Source: Lycorma delicatula (Eukaryota; Arthropoda; Insecta; Hemiptera; Fulgoridae). From it: a stretch of 64,000 nucleotides of DNA. This document shows positions 24,385 to 35,400 of this stretch, one piece after another; position 1 is the stretch's first letter; the number at the start of each line of letters is the position of its first letter. The stretch is from assembly GCF_047948215.1 (NCBI RefSeq), contig NC_134458.1, positions 139,794,536 through 139,858,535 on the forward strand, given 5' to 3'. Under the pieces are notes generated by a model. That model did not search any database and had not been told where the DNA came from. It saw nothing but the letters and a program-made list of their open reading frames with translations. A program made the translations under genes and the position numbers.

Positions 24385-24468
24385 ATGGGTAATAATACGG
24401 GAAATTTAATTAAATCTGTTAATTTTATGGGTAATAATACGGGAAATTTAATTAAATCTGTTAATTTT
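24385..24468 (+). repeat. Perfect 42-bp tandem duplication
   Basis: Two identical 42-bp units, each starting ATGGGTAATAATACGGGAAA, lie at 24385-24426 and 24427-24468. Identity suggests a recent event or an assembly artefact. Confidence 0.9.
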
Positions 24469-25174
24469 TTTATTTGAATATATTTTCCACGTTAACTTTA
24501 ATAATAAAACTTAAAAAAATGTATATCTCATGTAAGATCGTACTTTTTTTTTAATGTAGTTTTGCTTGCTTACTTTAAATGAAAGATAGAACTTGAAGAA
24601 TTCTTTGCGTGGTCAAACTTGAAAAGATGGGGAAGGGAGAAGACATTGCCATAAAACAACGGGTTATTATAAGTCATTATAAAATAATGGTTGGGTTTAA
24701 GGTGTGAGTTCAATAAAACAGACATATTTACCTTGTTTTATATGGCAAACTAGTGGCCCCTTGCTGCTCCGCTGAACTATTATTACAAAATAATGTTATA
24801 TACTAAAAAAAAAAATTCGGCTAAAACCCTATTCTATTTACAACACTTTTCACCCTCAAACCCCTTAATTTTCTCTTTCCCTTCCTACCACAAGACTGAT
24901 TTTTGTTTTATTTTGCTCGGAATGGCCCGCAGATGTGTCATCAAGTATCGAAAAACATTCAAAGTAATCTTTTGTGAGTAATAACCCTTGGAAATTTGTT
25001 CAGTTAAGTAATAAACGAGGATTTGTTGGGGAATTCTTATCAAGTTTGGAGTCCGATGACGCTTAATGCCATATCTATTGGTATTCCAAACAGAATAAAA
25101 ATAAAAAAAAATCTTATCCATCCAATAAAACGCCCACACGGATTGAAAATAGATATTTAGCCCAATTTTTTTCA
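24469..25174. other. AT-rich non-coding DNA
   Basis: No gene recognised between the tandem duplication and the transposase relic. The right part may be the 3' non-coding end of that transposon. Confidence 0.4.
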
Positions 25175-26195
25175 ATATGTAAGGTTCTCCACCTCAAACA
25201 GTTTTGTGAAATTAGAAGTGAATCTATTATTCACGTCCTTCGTCACTCGTTAAATATCCAATAAATATTCAGTTTCTGGTCATACGTGATGTAACATATC
25301 TTCTGTTATTGATGTAATGTTACTATAATTCTTTCTTTTAACTGATTCAGGTCATGTAACATTTGCCAGTAAACAATGTTTTTAATATATCCCCACAAAA
25401 AAAAATCACAAGTAATTAGATCCAAACTTCTTGGAGACCAAGGTGTAGTCTTCTCGACATATCTATCTACAAATTTTTTATTTGAAGCGTGACTTCAATA
25501 AAAAGCGACTTCAAATAAGTCGCTAATAAGGAAGGTATAGAGGAGAATCATCTTGTTGGAATTAAATTTGATGTATATTTTTGAGTACATTCGATTGAGG
25601 AAACCAATAATCATTTAACATATCAAGATAAACATTCCCATTAATAATAGTCTTTTCAGTAAAGAAAAAAACCGATTACATGATTTTTCACTAAACTACA
25701 CCAAAACTTATTTTTAGGGTTCTTAAAAGCTACATATCGGTTTCCAGATACCAATATTCATAAATTGTTTCGATTAACTCATTCATTAAGGTGAAAAGTA
25801 GCCTCATCCGTATAAATGACATCGTTTAAAAATAATTCTTCTTCAGTAATTTTATTTCAAATTTAACCAGCGAACTGCAAATATTTTCCGGCATCAGATG
25901 GTTTTATTTCTTACAGTAATTGAATTATGTATGTATACAAATGCAGCCTTCTATGTAAAACTTTACGTCTGTTGTTTTTGAAATTTGTAATTGAAGGCTT
26001 CGACGAACGATGATTTTTTTAGAATTTCTGAAGCAGATCGTCTAATTTGTACTATACTTTTTTCTGATACTGATGTGATCTTCCAGGCGATTTCTGTTTT
26101 AGAAAGAATTTGTTTCTTTGAATCGATTGAATTAGCGTCGTATATCGCTTTTATGTAGTGGCTTCTTTTTACATTTTCGTCGAAATGGACGGTGA
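25175..26195 (-). pseudogene. DDE_3 transposase relic (DUF4817-like family)
   Basis: Minus-strand reading across frames gives, from the N-terminal side, degraded helix-turn-helix sequence, then TDEATFHLNE (first Asp, near 25800-25820), VNRNNL, VSGNRYVAFKNPKN, FWCSLVKNHVIGFF, then FQQDDSPLYL (second Asp, near 25541-25562), SPRSLDLITCDFF (third Asp, near 25400-25440) and a C-terminus with TEDMLHHV and RVTKDV. All three catalytic Asp codons can still be read, but several frameshifts and stops, plus a small apparent sequence duplication near 25485-25520, rule out function. It resembles the family at 28885-29924 and is more decayed. Terminal inverted repeats were not found. Confidence 0.7.
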
Positions 26196-27514
26196 ACTAA
26201 AATTATTGTCTTTTGTTCGGCATATCATAAAGCATATTGTAGGTTAGGTTTTTGAACAAGAAACCATGATAAACAAGAAATATATCTTGCCAATAATAAA
26301 TAGACTGATACCAGATGTTGAAACGGTTCTTACACAAACATTTTGAGTGGAGGCTTTCAATACTATCGACATATTTTCTCAAAATTTCCCTAACGATCTA
26401 TTGAAATCCTCTGTTTGTTTGTACTGCCCGGTATACAAAAAATGAGTGGAGAAAATAAATGAATAAGCTTTTAAATAACGGTTTATTTCTCCACTCCATT
26501 TCTTTGATTATTTTATATTTCTTCTTAAAGGTTACTTAACAATCTGTTTCTTTTTTGGCTGTTATGCTTGTAAAGTACCTGAGGTACAAAAAGTATCAAT
26601 CATAATTACTTTCTTTGATAGTGATAATGTTCATTATGCAGCCGATGTCTGTGGTGAATATAAATGTTTTACTAACAAGAATAAATATCATTAGGGTTAG
26701 CATAATATATATAACCATCTGTTTGGCTCTAATGAAACTGCAACGGGAAAAATTCATTTTCTATAGTAAGTTTATCATGAGATACTTTATATTTAGGGAT
26801 GGCTGTGTCTTTTTTGGTCTCACATCAGTTTTCTTATAATCGTTACAGATAAAAACTTGAAATACTTCTATAAAAGAAACTTTTCATAATTTAACGACCT
26901 AGCTTCTTGATTCTGCCCAATCTTGAGATATTTAACACTAGTTTTCATACAACATTTCCTTTGAATTTTAATGTCAGGAAGAGCACCAACCGTAATAATC
27001 TCAGAAAAACTGCAAAAATAGTAGAAAGTTGTAAAACTTTATTGACACAATGTTATTTAGTAAAAATAACGATGTATTCTGTTTAAAAACGGAATTATAC
27101 ATTTATTTTTTTAAGGTAATTTATTGCGAAATGTAAAACTTTTTTCACGCTCAGTTGAGCATTGTACATAATATATTACTTCACCGCAGAAAGGGGTAAA
27201 TTAATTTATTTATGGCTTTAGCCCTTTTTCTATTTAAAACCATGATGAACTGCGGTGCACCATTCTGATCGGTTGTAAATTAATGTTCCTGTAGTTTCAT
27301 TTATTTCAAACAGATTTCTTTGGATATGCTTCGAACAGAAAGATAACGTAAATATTTATCGATGCATGTAATGTAATATTCATCCATTTCGTTTATTAGT
27401 TTACTATTATTTATTTCCATAAATAAAATCTTAAAAAAGTATACTTCAAGTATAAAAATTCCTTTTTTAAATAATAGAGAATAAGTAATTAAGCAAAAAA
27501 AACCCCAAAAAAAC

Positions 27515-27515
<1 letters not shown>
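26196..27515. other. AT-rich non-coding DNA
   Basis: No gene found. It contains the imperfect inverted repeat at 26444-26496. Confidence 0.4.
26444..26496. repeat. Small inverted repeat
   Basis: GAGTGGAGAAAATAAA at 26444-26459 faces TTTATTTCTCCACTC at 26482-26496, differing by one A. It could fold as a hairpin with a 22-base loop. Function unknown. Confidence 0.7.
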
Positions 27516-27566
<51 letters not shown>

Positions 27567-27605
27567 TTATTTATATTTATATATATTTATATATATATAT
27601 ATATT
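27516..27605. repeat. (TA)n microsatellite with TTTA interruptions
   Basis: Long TA tract with a few TTTAT units in its second half. It abuts the 3' end of the SINE fragment, as microsatellites often do at SINE tails. Confidence 0.9.
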
Positions 27606-27735
27606 TATTTATGGGTTATGAAAGAGCATCAACAGCTACGGTCATTAGCCCGATGAAAATTGGTAGCGTATGAAAAGATGCCTGACCAGGATTCGACCCC
27701 GGAACCACCGCATGAAATGCAGTAGTTTTTAATAT
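27606..27735 (-). mobile_element. tRNA-derived SINE, family B, 5'-truncated
   Basis: On the minus strand GGGTCGAATCC (27689-27699 on plus) matches a pol III B box. It is followed by TGGTCAGGCAT, CATACGCTACC, ATCGGGCTAATGACC and TGTTGATGC. The same blocks follow the B box in the SINE at 54029-54175 (TGATCAGGCGTGG, ATACGCTAA, GGGTAAAATGACC, GTCGATGCC). The tRNA 5' half with the A box is missing or too diverged. The TA microsatellite follows its 3' end. Confidence 0.7.
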
Positions 27736-28663
27736 TTGGAAACAAAACTTTATATTATAATAAATACAACAGGCTTTTCTTAATAAATATTTCGTAAAAA
27801 CTATCTTTTTACCTAAAAAAAATGTTTTTTTTTAAACGGTTTTGAAAGTTGCGACTTTCTTTCAGCAGTTAATACAAACATATTTCTTAAAAACGATCAG
27901 AAATAAAAAAGTTAAACAACCTGTTACAATATTTCATATAACTATTATGTACGAATGTATAGGTACAAGTTGTACGAGTTAGAATTACTTTCTCGGCAAA
28001 TGGGATTTTTAAAAATTGAATTATTTTGTGGACCAAACTGATCAATTATCAATACGATTTACCCTTTTGTTCAACTGAATTGTTGGTGGAAAACGTTCCC
28101 GTCGAATAATTTTATATATTCCCATCTATTTAATATATTCTATTTTATATATTTCATCTATTTAATATATTCTTTTTAATAAAATTATTGATAAAAATTT
28201 TATGAAAATAATTTTTTGTTGTACATAAAAATGTATTTTTGTTTCAGGTAAATATCATTCATAAATACAATTATAGTTAATTAAAGTTACATAATGAAAA
28301 ATCGGATGTACTATAAAATTGAAGATAATAATCCAAACAACAACACTTGATTAAAACGTAAGTTTTGATATCGTGTCTTTTATCTGTATAAAATTATTAC
28401 TTACCTGTCTATTACACTCTGTGTTAATTTACCCAATTGACTAAGTTCTTTATAAACTGGAATTATAGTGTAGAAGATATTTTATCAATATCATGGGAAA
28501 TTAATATACTTAAGGAAATATTTTATGTATGCAAAAATATCAATTCCTTCATTAATAATTTCTTTAAATAAAATATCTTTATAGTCTTGAGTAGACATAA
28601 TAAATTAAGAACATATTTTTACTTTTACATATATATTTTAATTAATTATTATTATATATTTTT
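27736..28663. other. AT-rich non-coding DNA
   Basis: No gene found. Confidence 0.45.
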
Positions 28664-28665
28664 AA

Positions 28666-28713
<48 letters not shown>

Positions 28714-28716
28714 ATG

Positions 28717-28762
<46 letters not shown>

Positions 28763-28766
28763 TATA
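28664..28766. repeat. Compound (ATT)n(TA)n(CA)n microsatellite
   Basis: ATT units, then TA units, then about 15 CA units and a short CATATA, ending at the TA next to the transposon at 28767. Confidence 0.9.
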
Positions 28767-28809
28767 CAGGGCATTTCATAATGTTCTTAGGAGTTACAAA
28801 AATTCAGTA
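28767..28809 (+). repeat. Left terminal inverted repeat
   Basis: 43 bp, paired with 30047-30089. It begins CAGGGC directly after TA. Confidence 0.85.
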
Positions 28810-28884
28810 CAAAAAAAGTATTTCACTTACCTAAATGAAAGTTGTACGAGGTGATGCAGGGTCTTAAACAGTTTTTGTTAAAAT

Positions 28885-29924
28885 CTATAAATGTTCAATA
28901 TGTGCTCCTCTGGTGACACGGCACACATCTACACGAAAGTCTAGCTCTTGCCAAACACGTTCTAACATGTCATTTTCGATAGAGTTGATTGCATTGATTA
29001 TGCGATCCTATAGCTCAGCGATATCGTGCGGCATTGGTAGGATAAACACCTTATCTTTCACGGTAACCCTAGAGAAAGAAATCACATGGCGTGAGGTCTG
29101 GTGATCTTGGTGGCCACAGCATAATGTGTTAGTCTTTTTCAGACGCACGTCCTATCCAGCGCTGAGGTAATGTTGTGTTAAGGTACTGTCGAACCTCGTT
29201 ATGAAAATGGACAGGACAACCATCTTGCTGGAAAATGTAGTCGTTGAGTAGCTGAGGCATAAGCCATAATATCCAGGTATATCATGCCGGTTACTGTCGT
29301 TTCCATAAAAAAGAACGGTCCATACACTGCCTCACGAGAGATCGCACAAAAAACGTTTACTTTCCGAGAATCCCGAATGTGTTTCACATAAGCGTGTGAG
29401 TTTTCAGTTCCCCAAACTCGCACGTTATTACGGTTTACTTTGTCGCTAATATGGAAAGTAGCTTCATCGCTGAAAATTATCTTGTTTACAAAACCTTTGT
29501 CTAACAACATCTTTTCCCGTAATTGTAAACAAAAATCGAGCCTACGTGTTTTATCTTCATCAGAAAGACGCTGGATTAATTGAAGATGGTACGGTTTGCG
29601 TAACAAACGTTTACGGAGAACTCTCCACACTGTTTTCGGATTTCCTAATTCTCTGCCTGCAGCCGCAGTCGATTTTGACGGGTTGCGAATGAAACTTGCA
29701 CGCACACGTTCAACATTGACTTATGAGGTTGATGGACGACCGGTTGATTTTTGGTTGCACAAGCAACCAGTTTCACTGAATTGTTTATACCATGCACGAA
29801 TTGAATTGTCACTTGGTGGCTCCTTATGAAATTTCAACCGAAACGCACGTTTCACAGAAATTACTGACTTTGACAAGTGAAATTCTAACACACAAAACGA
29901 CTTCTCGCTTCCCGTGGCAGCCAT
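28885..29924 (-). pseudogene. DDE_3 transposase, DUF4817-type, lightly damaged
   Basis: The gene starts MAATGSEKSF at 29924 and ends RGAHIEHL with a TAG at 28885-28887, about 346 codons, full length for the family. The N-terminal DUF4817-like helix-turn-helix (AFRLKFHKEPPSDNSIRAWY, GCLCNQKSTGRPS) is followed by an in-frame TAA at 29721-29723, then RASFIRNPSKSTAAAGRELG and WRVLRKRLLRKPYHLQLIQR. Catalytic motifs are FSDEATFH (first Asp, residues about 74-81 of the 29705-29199 frame), FQQDG (second Asp, reached after a frameshift near 29235) and SPDLTPCDFFL (third Asp, followed by a stop where Trp is expected in the FLWGY motif). The enzyme would excise and insert the element at TA. All three Asp codons persist, but at least one frameshift and several stops inactivate it. 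Confidence 0.87.
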
Positions 29925-30046
29925 TTTTTCTACTGTCGACGCCTAGCGAGCAAATGGTTTACTAACTGCCTAATGTGGAAAAAACTATTTGAAGTACTCT
30001 TTCGTACAGTACTTGTTTTATTCTTATGAGTGAAATAGTTTTTTGT

Positions 30047-30084
30047 TACTGAATTTTTGAAACTCCGAAGAAAATTATGGAACG

Positions 30085-30089
<5 letters not shown>
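30047..30089 (-). repeat. Right terminal inverted repeat
   Basis: 43 bp, reverse complement of the left end with about eight differences; TA follows. Confidence 0.85.

Positions 30090-30123
<34 letters not shown>
30090..30123. repeat. (TA)n microsatellite
   Basis: About 17 TA units beside the right TIR. Confidence 0.9.
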
Positions 30124-30127
<4 letters not shown>

Positions 30128-30469
30128 TTTAATATTATATTTCATCTGTATTGGAGGTAAAGACATTCTTTCTCTTTTAGTGAATATGAAAATAAATATA
30201 ATTTTTATCTATTTAAAAAATTTAAAGCTATTTAAAAAAAAAAATAGTTACATCTTTAATGGTCTGTTAAAGATATTTAAAACAAGAAGGAAACCTATTG
30301 AGATGAGATTAAAATTGTAACTTTATTAAATATAACATTATGTAATACAAAAGGCGAAAATCTGAAGCTATAAAATAAAAATTATTTTTATTTTTTACAT
30401 ATTTATTTATTTTATGAAGCTTACATTAAACAAACAGGTCATCTGGACAACAGATGTACATTTCTTTTT
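30124..30469. other. AT-rich non-coding DNA
   Basis: No gene found. The final part holds the A-rich 3' boundary of the neighbouring LINE, which is not sharply defined between about 30410 and 30480. Confidence 0.4.
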
Positions 30470-30643
30470 TCCGATGAGTCTGAGGAACCCCATTTACGAG
30501 TGGACTCGCTAACAGTTTCAGCTAGATGTTATTGAGAGAGCGTACGTGTGCCTGCGCCCTACCGATCAAAACCTAATAATCTCGCCGATCCACCCCTCCC
30601 GGGGTCTGGTTCACAATTAAGCATTGCACGTCCCCGGGAGGTG

Positions 30644-30694
30644 CCTTTGGGCCAGAGGGATGCAGTAAAACTCTGCATCCCGCTGGCCCAAAGG
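30644..30694. repeat. Strong hairpin in LINE 3' region
   Basis: Two 22-base arms (30644-30665 and 30673-30694) are complementary except for one position, around the 7-base loop TAAAACT. The left arm begins CCTTTGGGCCAGAGGGATGC. In RNA this is a stable GC-rich stem. LINE 3'-UTR stem-loops can be recognised by the element's own RT, so this is a candidate recognition structure. Confidence 0.85.
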
Positions 30695-30707
30695 TGATGT
30701 CATAATC

Positions 30708-30731
30708 ATGGTGATGGCGTTTCATCACCAT
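30708..30731. repeat. Second small hairpin in LINE 3' region
   Basis: ATGGTGATG (30708-30716) and CATCACCAT (30723-30731) pair perfectly around a 6-base loop, 13 bases after the larger hairpin. Confidence 0.75.
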
Positions 30732-31039
30732 CGCTCATCTACGCAAGTGCGGTCGAACGACGGCTCCGCAGAGAACTGTCTTTCACCCTTCGACCCTCCG
30801 GTTATGTTCTTCTGCTTTAGTCTGAGGATTTTGTGTTGTGGTTCTCTCTCGAAGATCCACCTGGAAGCATCCATCAGTTCCTCTCTTCCCAGACTTTGGC
30901 TTGAAGGACTCCTGTCACGAATCCTGCAACCTTTTCAAAGTTGTACTGGCTTTTCAACGTGGTGTCTTATGTCCCGTAAAACTCCCTCAACTGCAACTGT
31001 TATGTGGTGTCATAATCTGCCCCGTGACTGCAACCCAGC

Positions 31040-32640
31040 GGGGACGTTCCTTCTCCTACCTCGAGCACTGAAAAATGATATGTTGAGGAGAGTCAAGTTC
31101 TTGGCAGTATGGGCAGAGAGGATCCTTTGATCTTCTTCTTCCATGTAGGTAGGAACGGAAGGCCCCGTGTCCGGCAAGGAATTGGGTGAGACAAACCCGG
31201 CCCACGGATCTATACATGGAATCAGACGATGCGTCCACCTCCCGTAGTGGACGCATCCCATCTGGCCTGCAGTCTCTGGCGACAGCCGCTCTTATCTCCT
31301 TCTTAGGCTTCCCCTGATAACTCATCGTACTAGCCATTATTAACTGTTGCATTGGCGGCATGCCTGTAATCACCAGCACCGTCTCTGTAGACACCGAGGC
31401 GTATGTTGATGCTACCCTTAGGGCCAACTGACGCTGAACATTGCCCATCCAGGCGTCTTTTATTATGTTTTAACAACACTGTTCTTGCCCAAACCAGTGC
31501 ACCATAAAGCAAAACGAAGTTGGCCACCTGGGCATAGAACCTCCTCTTGCTCGTTCGAGGTCCTTCAACATTTGACATCAGGTTAAGGTGGTTCTTGACG
31601 GTCCGTCAGGTCTTCTAACATGTCTTCCATACATGATTCGTAAACGACTGTTTAGTACCTAACCGTATCCCTAGATACTTAGCAGTCTCTCGGGATTGGA
31701 CAGCTACCCCATTAATTATTATAGGGAAAGACTTCAGCCGTCTTCTCCCTGCTATAGGGACAAACAATGAATTCTCATGCGACAGCCAAAGCACGGCCCC
31801 CTCAAGCCAATCACTGACCATGGCAGTGGCAGCGTTCGCAGCCCGAGTCACCTCCTCCTCAGTCTTCGCAACCACCATCAAGGCCAGGTCATCCGCGTAA
31901 GCCACTGGAATCACTCCTGCCGGATAACGAAGACGATGAACCCCGTAATTGACGATGTTTCATAATAGGGACCCCAAAACAGAGCTTTGGAACACCCTGC
32001 ACGTTGCTTAAAACCACAAGTTCGTGGAGCCAAGCCTGTATATTAACCTCTGCTCACTGAGGTAGTCCTCAATTACTCTTCTCAACTATCCGCTAACGCC
32101 CCACTTCCTCTATGACGGGAAGATGGAGCTCCAGTCGAGAGAGTTAAAGGCGTTGCGGACATCCAGGAGGGCGATTTCAGCAACGTATCTCGTTCTCCAG
32201 GTACCTCTGGCTGCTTGGTCCACTGTCTTGATTAGTTCATCGACCGCATCAACCGTCGACCGCCTTTGTCGGAAACCGAATTGTTTCTCGTGGAAGTCTC
32301 TGTTTCTGATGATCTCTTCCCAAAGTCTGGCTTCTATCATCCTCTCGTACAGTTTCTTTAAATTATTTACTAAATGTATAGGCCTGAGTGAGGTTGGTCC
32401 CTCTCTCGCCCCAGGTGTTTGTACAAGGATTAATCTCAACCGCTTCCAAGATTCGGGCATCCGTTCTTGATTTAAAATTTCATTAAAAACTAGGAGAACC
32501 ACCGCTGGCGCTTCTTCTAGTAAAATACGGACAACCTCCAGGCCGGGGCTCTTGCAAAGCTTCATTCGCCTACGGGCCGGGATGAGCTCCTGAACCTCGA
32601 ATAATGGTACAATATCAACTGTTACATCTTCCCTCGGCAG
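31040..32640 (-). pseudogene. R1-like ORF2: reverse transcriptase and C-terminus
   Basis: Read across frames from 32640: LPREDVTVDIVPLFEVQELI, then KLCKSPGLE, LNQERMPESWKRLRLILV, LRPIHLVNNLKKLYERMIEA, KQFGFRQRRSTVDAVDELI, and motif A ALLDVRNAFNSLDW (present, frame 32565-32110). After several stops come a degraded motif B (VFQSSVLG) and an intact YADD box in VAYADDLALMV (frame 31914-31615), then TAKYLGIRLG (thumb), VANFVLLYGALVW, and the C-terminal LAGHGAFRSYL and CPYCQELDSPQHIIFQC zinc-finger-like motif (31448-31056). The reading frame shifts at least three times and has several stops. The two best-known catalytic boxes survive, yet no continuous RT could be made. Confidence 0.8.
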
Positions 32641-33791
32641 AAATTTATCTTTTAATTTCTACCTTTAACAAGCTTGTACATGTAATTAATAAGGCAGATG
32701 AGAAGGGCGTAATGATAGATGAAAAATGGCAAACCATTCCTAGGAATTGAGATCAGTAATAATAAATATGCTACCTGATATATATTCTGATATTCACAGT
32801 ATTTTACTACGACAATTCGTGTAAATTATTTGGAAAACTTGGGGTAAAAATAATATATCACAGAATTCCAAAGATCTGTAACTCACGCTTGGTAGTGGTC
32901 TCATTTCGTCGTTTCTCTGTTAATTCTTAAACTTTCATTATAATACAGGTTTTTTTTATCGTTGCGTTCCTTGTAAACGGCTCAGCAACTCAGTATTTTT
33001 TGTAAGATCTATCAGAATTTTAAGCAGAAATAAAATTAAAAAATGTAAAATAAAATAAAACGTATAAATCCGTACCAAAAAATAATAAAAAACGATACCG
33101 TTTTCAAATCTCCTTTAAATGTCGACTTTTATTTTAATTTAGTTTGTTTTTGGTGGTTGTTTTTAATTTGCGGCTTATGAATAAAATGTAAATAGATTTG
33201 AAGAAGGACTAGAAAAATATTAAATATTTTTTTAACTACGTTCATAAGTCGTTTGTATTTTTTTTTTTGAAAATCTATATGAAAATTGGTTGAATATTTT
33301 TTGAAATACAAGATATAATTTATCAGAAAATTAAAATTTTTTATTGTGAAATTTCCAATATCTATTTTGAAGATTTTATTTAAGATAAAAATTTATTAAG
33401 ATACATTTGGCAGTGATGGAGATAAGATGTGTATTTTACTTTTTCAATGCATTTTAGTACACAAACATAAGAAAGTGTTGACATTAGTTAAAAAAATCTG
33501 TTTGTTTTTTAAATTTTTGACGTTTTGTGCTCTAATCTTAAGGACATAAAAAAGATTCTTTGCATATGGTTGCGTGGACGTGTTTTGAGGTAATTTTGCT
33601 ATAAAATATGAAAATAGTTTAAAAAAATTGACGGTATTTGATTTGGTAGACACCATAAAGAGATTAATGATTTTTTTTTTGGGGGGAGGAGGAACGAATA
33701 TTGGGGCATAGAGATATTAATTACAGAAAATATTTTTATCCGGAGGGGGCATTTAGAAAAAAATTAGTAAAAAAGCTTACATACAGATTTT

Positions 33792-33793
<2 letters not shown>
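32641..33793. other. AT-rich non-coding DNA
   Basis: No gene found. Confidence 0.45.

Positions 33794-33846
<53 letters not shown>
33794..33846. repeat. (TA)n microsatellite
   Basis: About 26 TA units next to the MITE at 33848. Confidence 0.9.
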
Positions 33847-33847
<1 letters not shown>

Positions 33848-33851
<4 letters not shown>

Positions 33852-34104
33852 AAAAAGACATATTTCACTTAAAAATATTTCCTTTATAAATGTCTTGGGG
33901 TTAACCAATCAACTATACAAACTTATAAGTTAAATACGTAACGTTTCACTTAAAATTCTGTAAGTTTCCTCATGAAGGAGTGGAAGCTTAGAGAATTCTA
34001 AGCAAAACATACTGCATCTAATTTATAAGTTTGTATAGTTGATTGGTTATCCCAAGGAATTAATGAAGGTAATATTTTAAGTAGAATATGTCTTTTTATT
34101 ATAT
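33848..34104. mobile_element. MITE with about 82-bp inverted ends
   Basis: The left end ATAAAAAGACATATTTCACT and the reverse complement of the right end ATAAAAAGACATATTCTACT stay alike for about 82 bases, through GGTTAACCAATCAACTATAC on the left and its near-identical partner, with roughly a dozen differences. The core between the arms is under 100 bp and codes for nothing. It is flanked by TA-rich sequence, consistent with a TA target. Superfamily is not proven. Confidence 0.8.
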
Positions 34105-34155
34105 TTAATTCTATCTAATCAAGAGGAAAATAAATTTAAATAAATTACGTTAATA

Positions 34156-34158
<3 letters not shown>

Positions 34159-34231
<73 letters not shown>

Positions 34232-34276
34232 GAGAGAGAGACATACACTTGCACAAAGAGAGAGAGAGAGAGAGAG
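34159..34276. repeat. Compound (TA)n(CA)n(GA)n microsatellite
   Basis: TA to about 34205, CA to about 34230, then GA units interrupted by ACATACACTTGCACAAAG. It leads directly into the long-TIR element. Confidence 0.9.
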
Positions 34277-34600
34277 TGCCCCATGAATAATTGGAGAAAC
34301 TTTCAGTACATATTTTGCTAGAAAAAATTTTATATAACCATAGATCTGAAACGCTTTGTTTTCGAGTTAACGCTAGCGAAAAATTTCGCCCGGATTCAGC
34401 TCTTCTAATAAAATGAAGCCCTCTACTATAATTTTTGAGACCCAAATTAAGAAGTAAAGTTGATGGTTTCTTATCTAATTTGAGCTTGGAAATAGTATAA
34501 AATAGGTTCCAGAACTGTAACTTCATTATATTTTATGATATCCGACGTAAAACACAAAATTCGGTGTCGAAAAACAAGTTTTTTTAAGTAGATTTCATAA
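34275..34600 (+). repeat. Left long terminal inverted repeat
   Basis: About 300 bp, similar to the reverse complement of 36757-37087. Confidence 0.8.
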
Positions 34601-34615
34601 GAAAGCTATTTATTG

Positions 34616-34712
34616 TAATGGGTACCACGATTCAACTTCCGGAAAATGTCGACATACCTTTGCGTTTCACAACATCTCTCAGACCCCAAAACCACTGTCA
34701 GTTCAAAAGTTT

Positions 34713-34767
<55 letters not shown>

Positions 34768-35400
34768 ACTTTCTTGTGGACACGATAACTGCCGTGATTT
34801 TGCGCCAATCAATTTCAAATTGATATATAAAATATAACAACCCAAAATCGTGGTCGAGTTCGTTAATTGGCAAAATCGGACAAAGGTGGAGAAATGGGGG
34901 AGGGGCTTTCGAAAAAACAAAATATTGCTGTAACTTTCATATTGAGTAAAATATCGAATTCGTTTAATGTTCCTACTATTCTTTGTATAAGGGCCTAAGA
35001 TTTATTTAAGTATTTCTTTTTGATATCACCAACCATTGGCCCATGCGGTGGAAAAATTGGCTTTAGAAAACAAAAGAAAATCCTACGTCCCTTAATAGGC
35101 ACAGTATCGAGTCGGTTTAAAGTGGTCGTTAGTCTCTAAACATTACCTAAAACTTTTGTCTGAATAATTTTTGATATGACCAACCCTTACGGCAAGGGAT
35201 GACCAAAATGTTGCTGGAATTGTAAGATGGGACTTGTCGTATGCTGATCATGTGAAACTTTTTTCACATGCTACCATTATCGTATTGAGTAAATTGGAAG
35301 TTTTTCTTAAATTTAAGGTGGAAATATATTTTATTCCCTACTTAGCACCGGAGAAATCTAACACCGCCTTCCGGCGTGCCGAAAGGGATTTTTAAGGTTT
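34616..35400. other. Probable nested insertion, unknown family
   Basis: The element's short relative at 18355-18998 passes directly from a sequence like CATAAAATAACTTTGTTAAA into its core. Here the left side of that point (CATAAGAAAGCTATTT near 34598-34615) and the right side (CTAAAATAGCTTTGTTGATT near 35405-35425) are separated by about 780 bp. That block is GC-richer, has no protein similarity I recognise, and contains a (TA)n tract at 34721-34764. Both junctions carry an AGCT-containing stretch that may be a target-site duplication. Confidence 0.5.

Larger units (their letters stand above)
28767..30089 (-). mobile_element. Tc1/mariner-type transposon with both TIRs
   Basis: A 1323-bp element. 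The left end begins CAGGGCATTTCATAATGTTC; the reverse complement of the right end begins TAGGGCGTTCCATAATTTTC. The two ends stay similar for 43 bases with about eight differences, up to TTCAAAAATTCAGTA-like sequence. TA dinucleotides lie outside both ends (28765-28766 and 30090-30091), and the flanks are a CA/TA microsatellite on one side and a TA microsatellite on the other. This fits TA-target insertion. It encloses one transposase gene on the minus strand. This is the best-preserved DNA transposon in the window. Confidence 0.88.
30470..32640 (-). mobile_element. R1-like LINE, 5'-truncated
   Basis: A GC-rich block of about 2.2 kb in AT-rich surroundings. The minus strand carries an RT and C-terminal zinc-finger region (32640 to about 31040) and then about 550 bp of further sequence that includes two hairpins, which I read as the rest of ORF2 and a 3' UTR. 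No endonuclease or ORF1 is present, so the copy was truncated at its 5' end inside ORF2. It differs in sequence from the R1-like LINE at 43690-49050 but has the same domain order. Confidence 0.8.

Noticed and set aside
28587..28781. Coding frame across the ATT/TA/CA microsatellites
   Set aside because: The translation (Leu, Tyr-Ile, Thr-His runs) is simply the microsatellite read in frame.
31010..31578. Several separate small genes in the 31 kb region
   Set aside because: They are pieces of one frameshifted R1-like ORF2, recognisable by the order of thumb and zinc-finger blocks.
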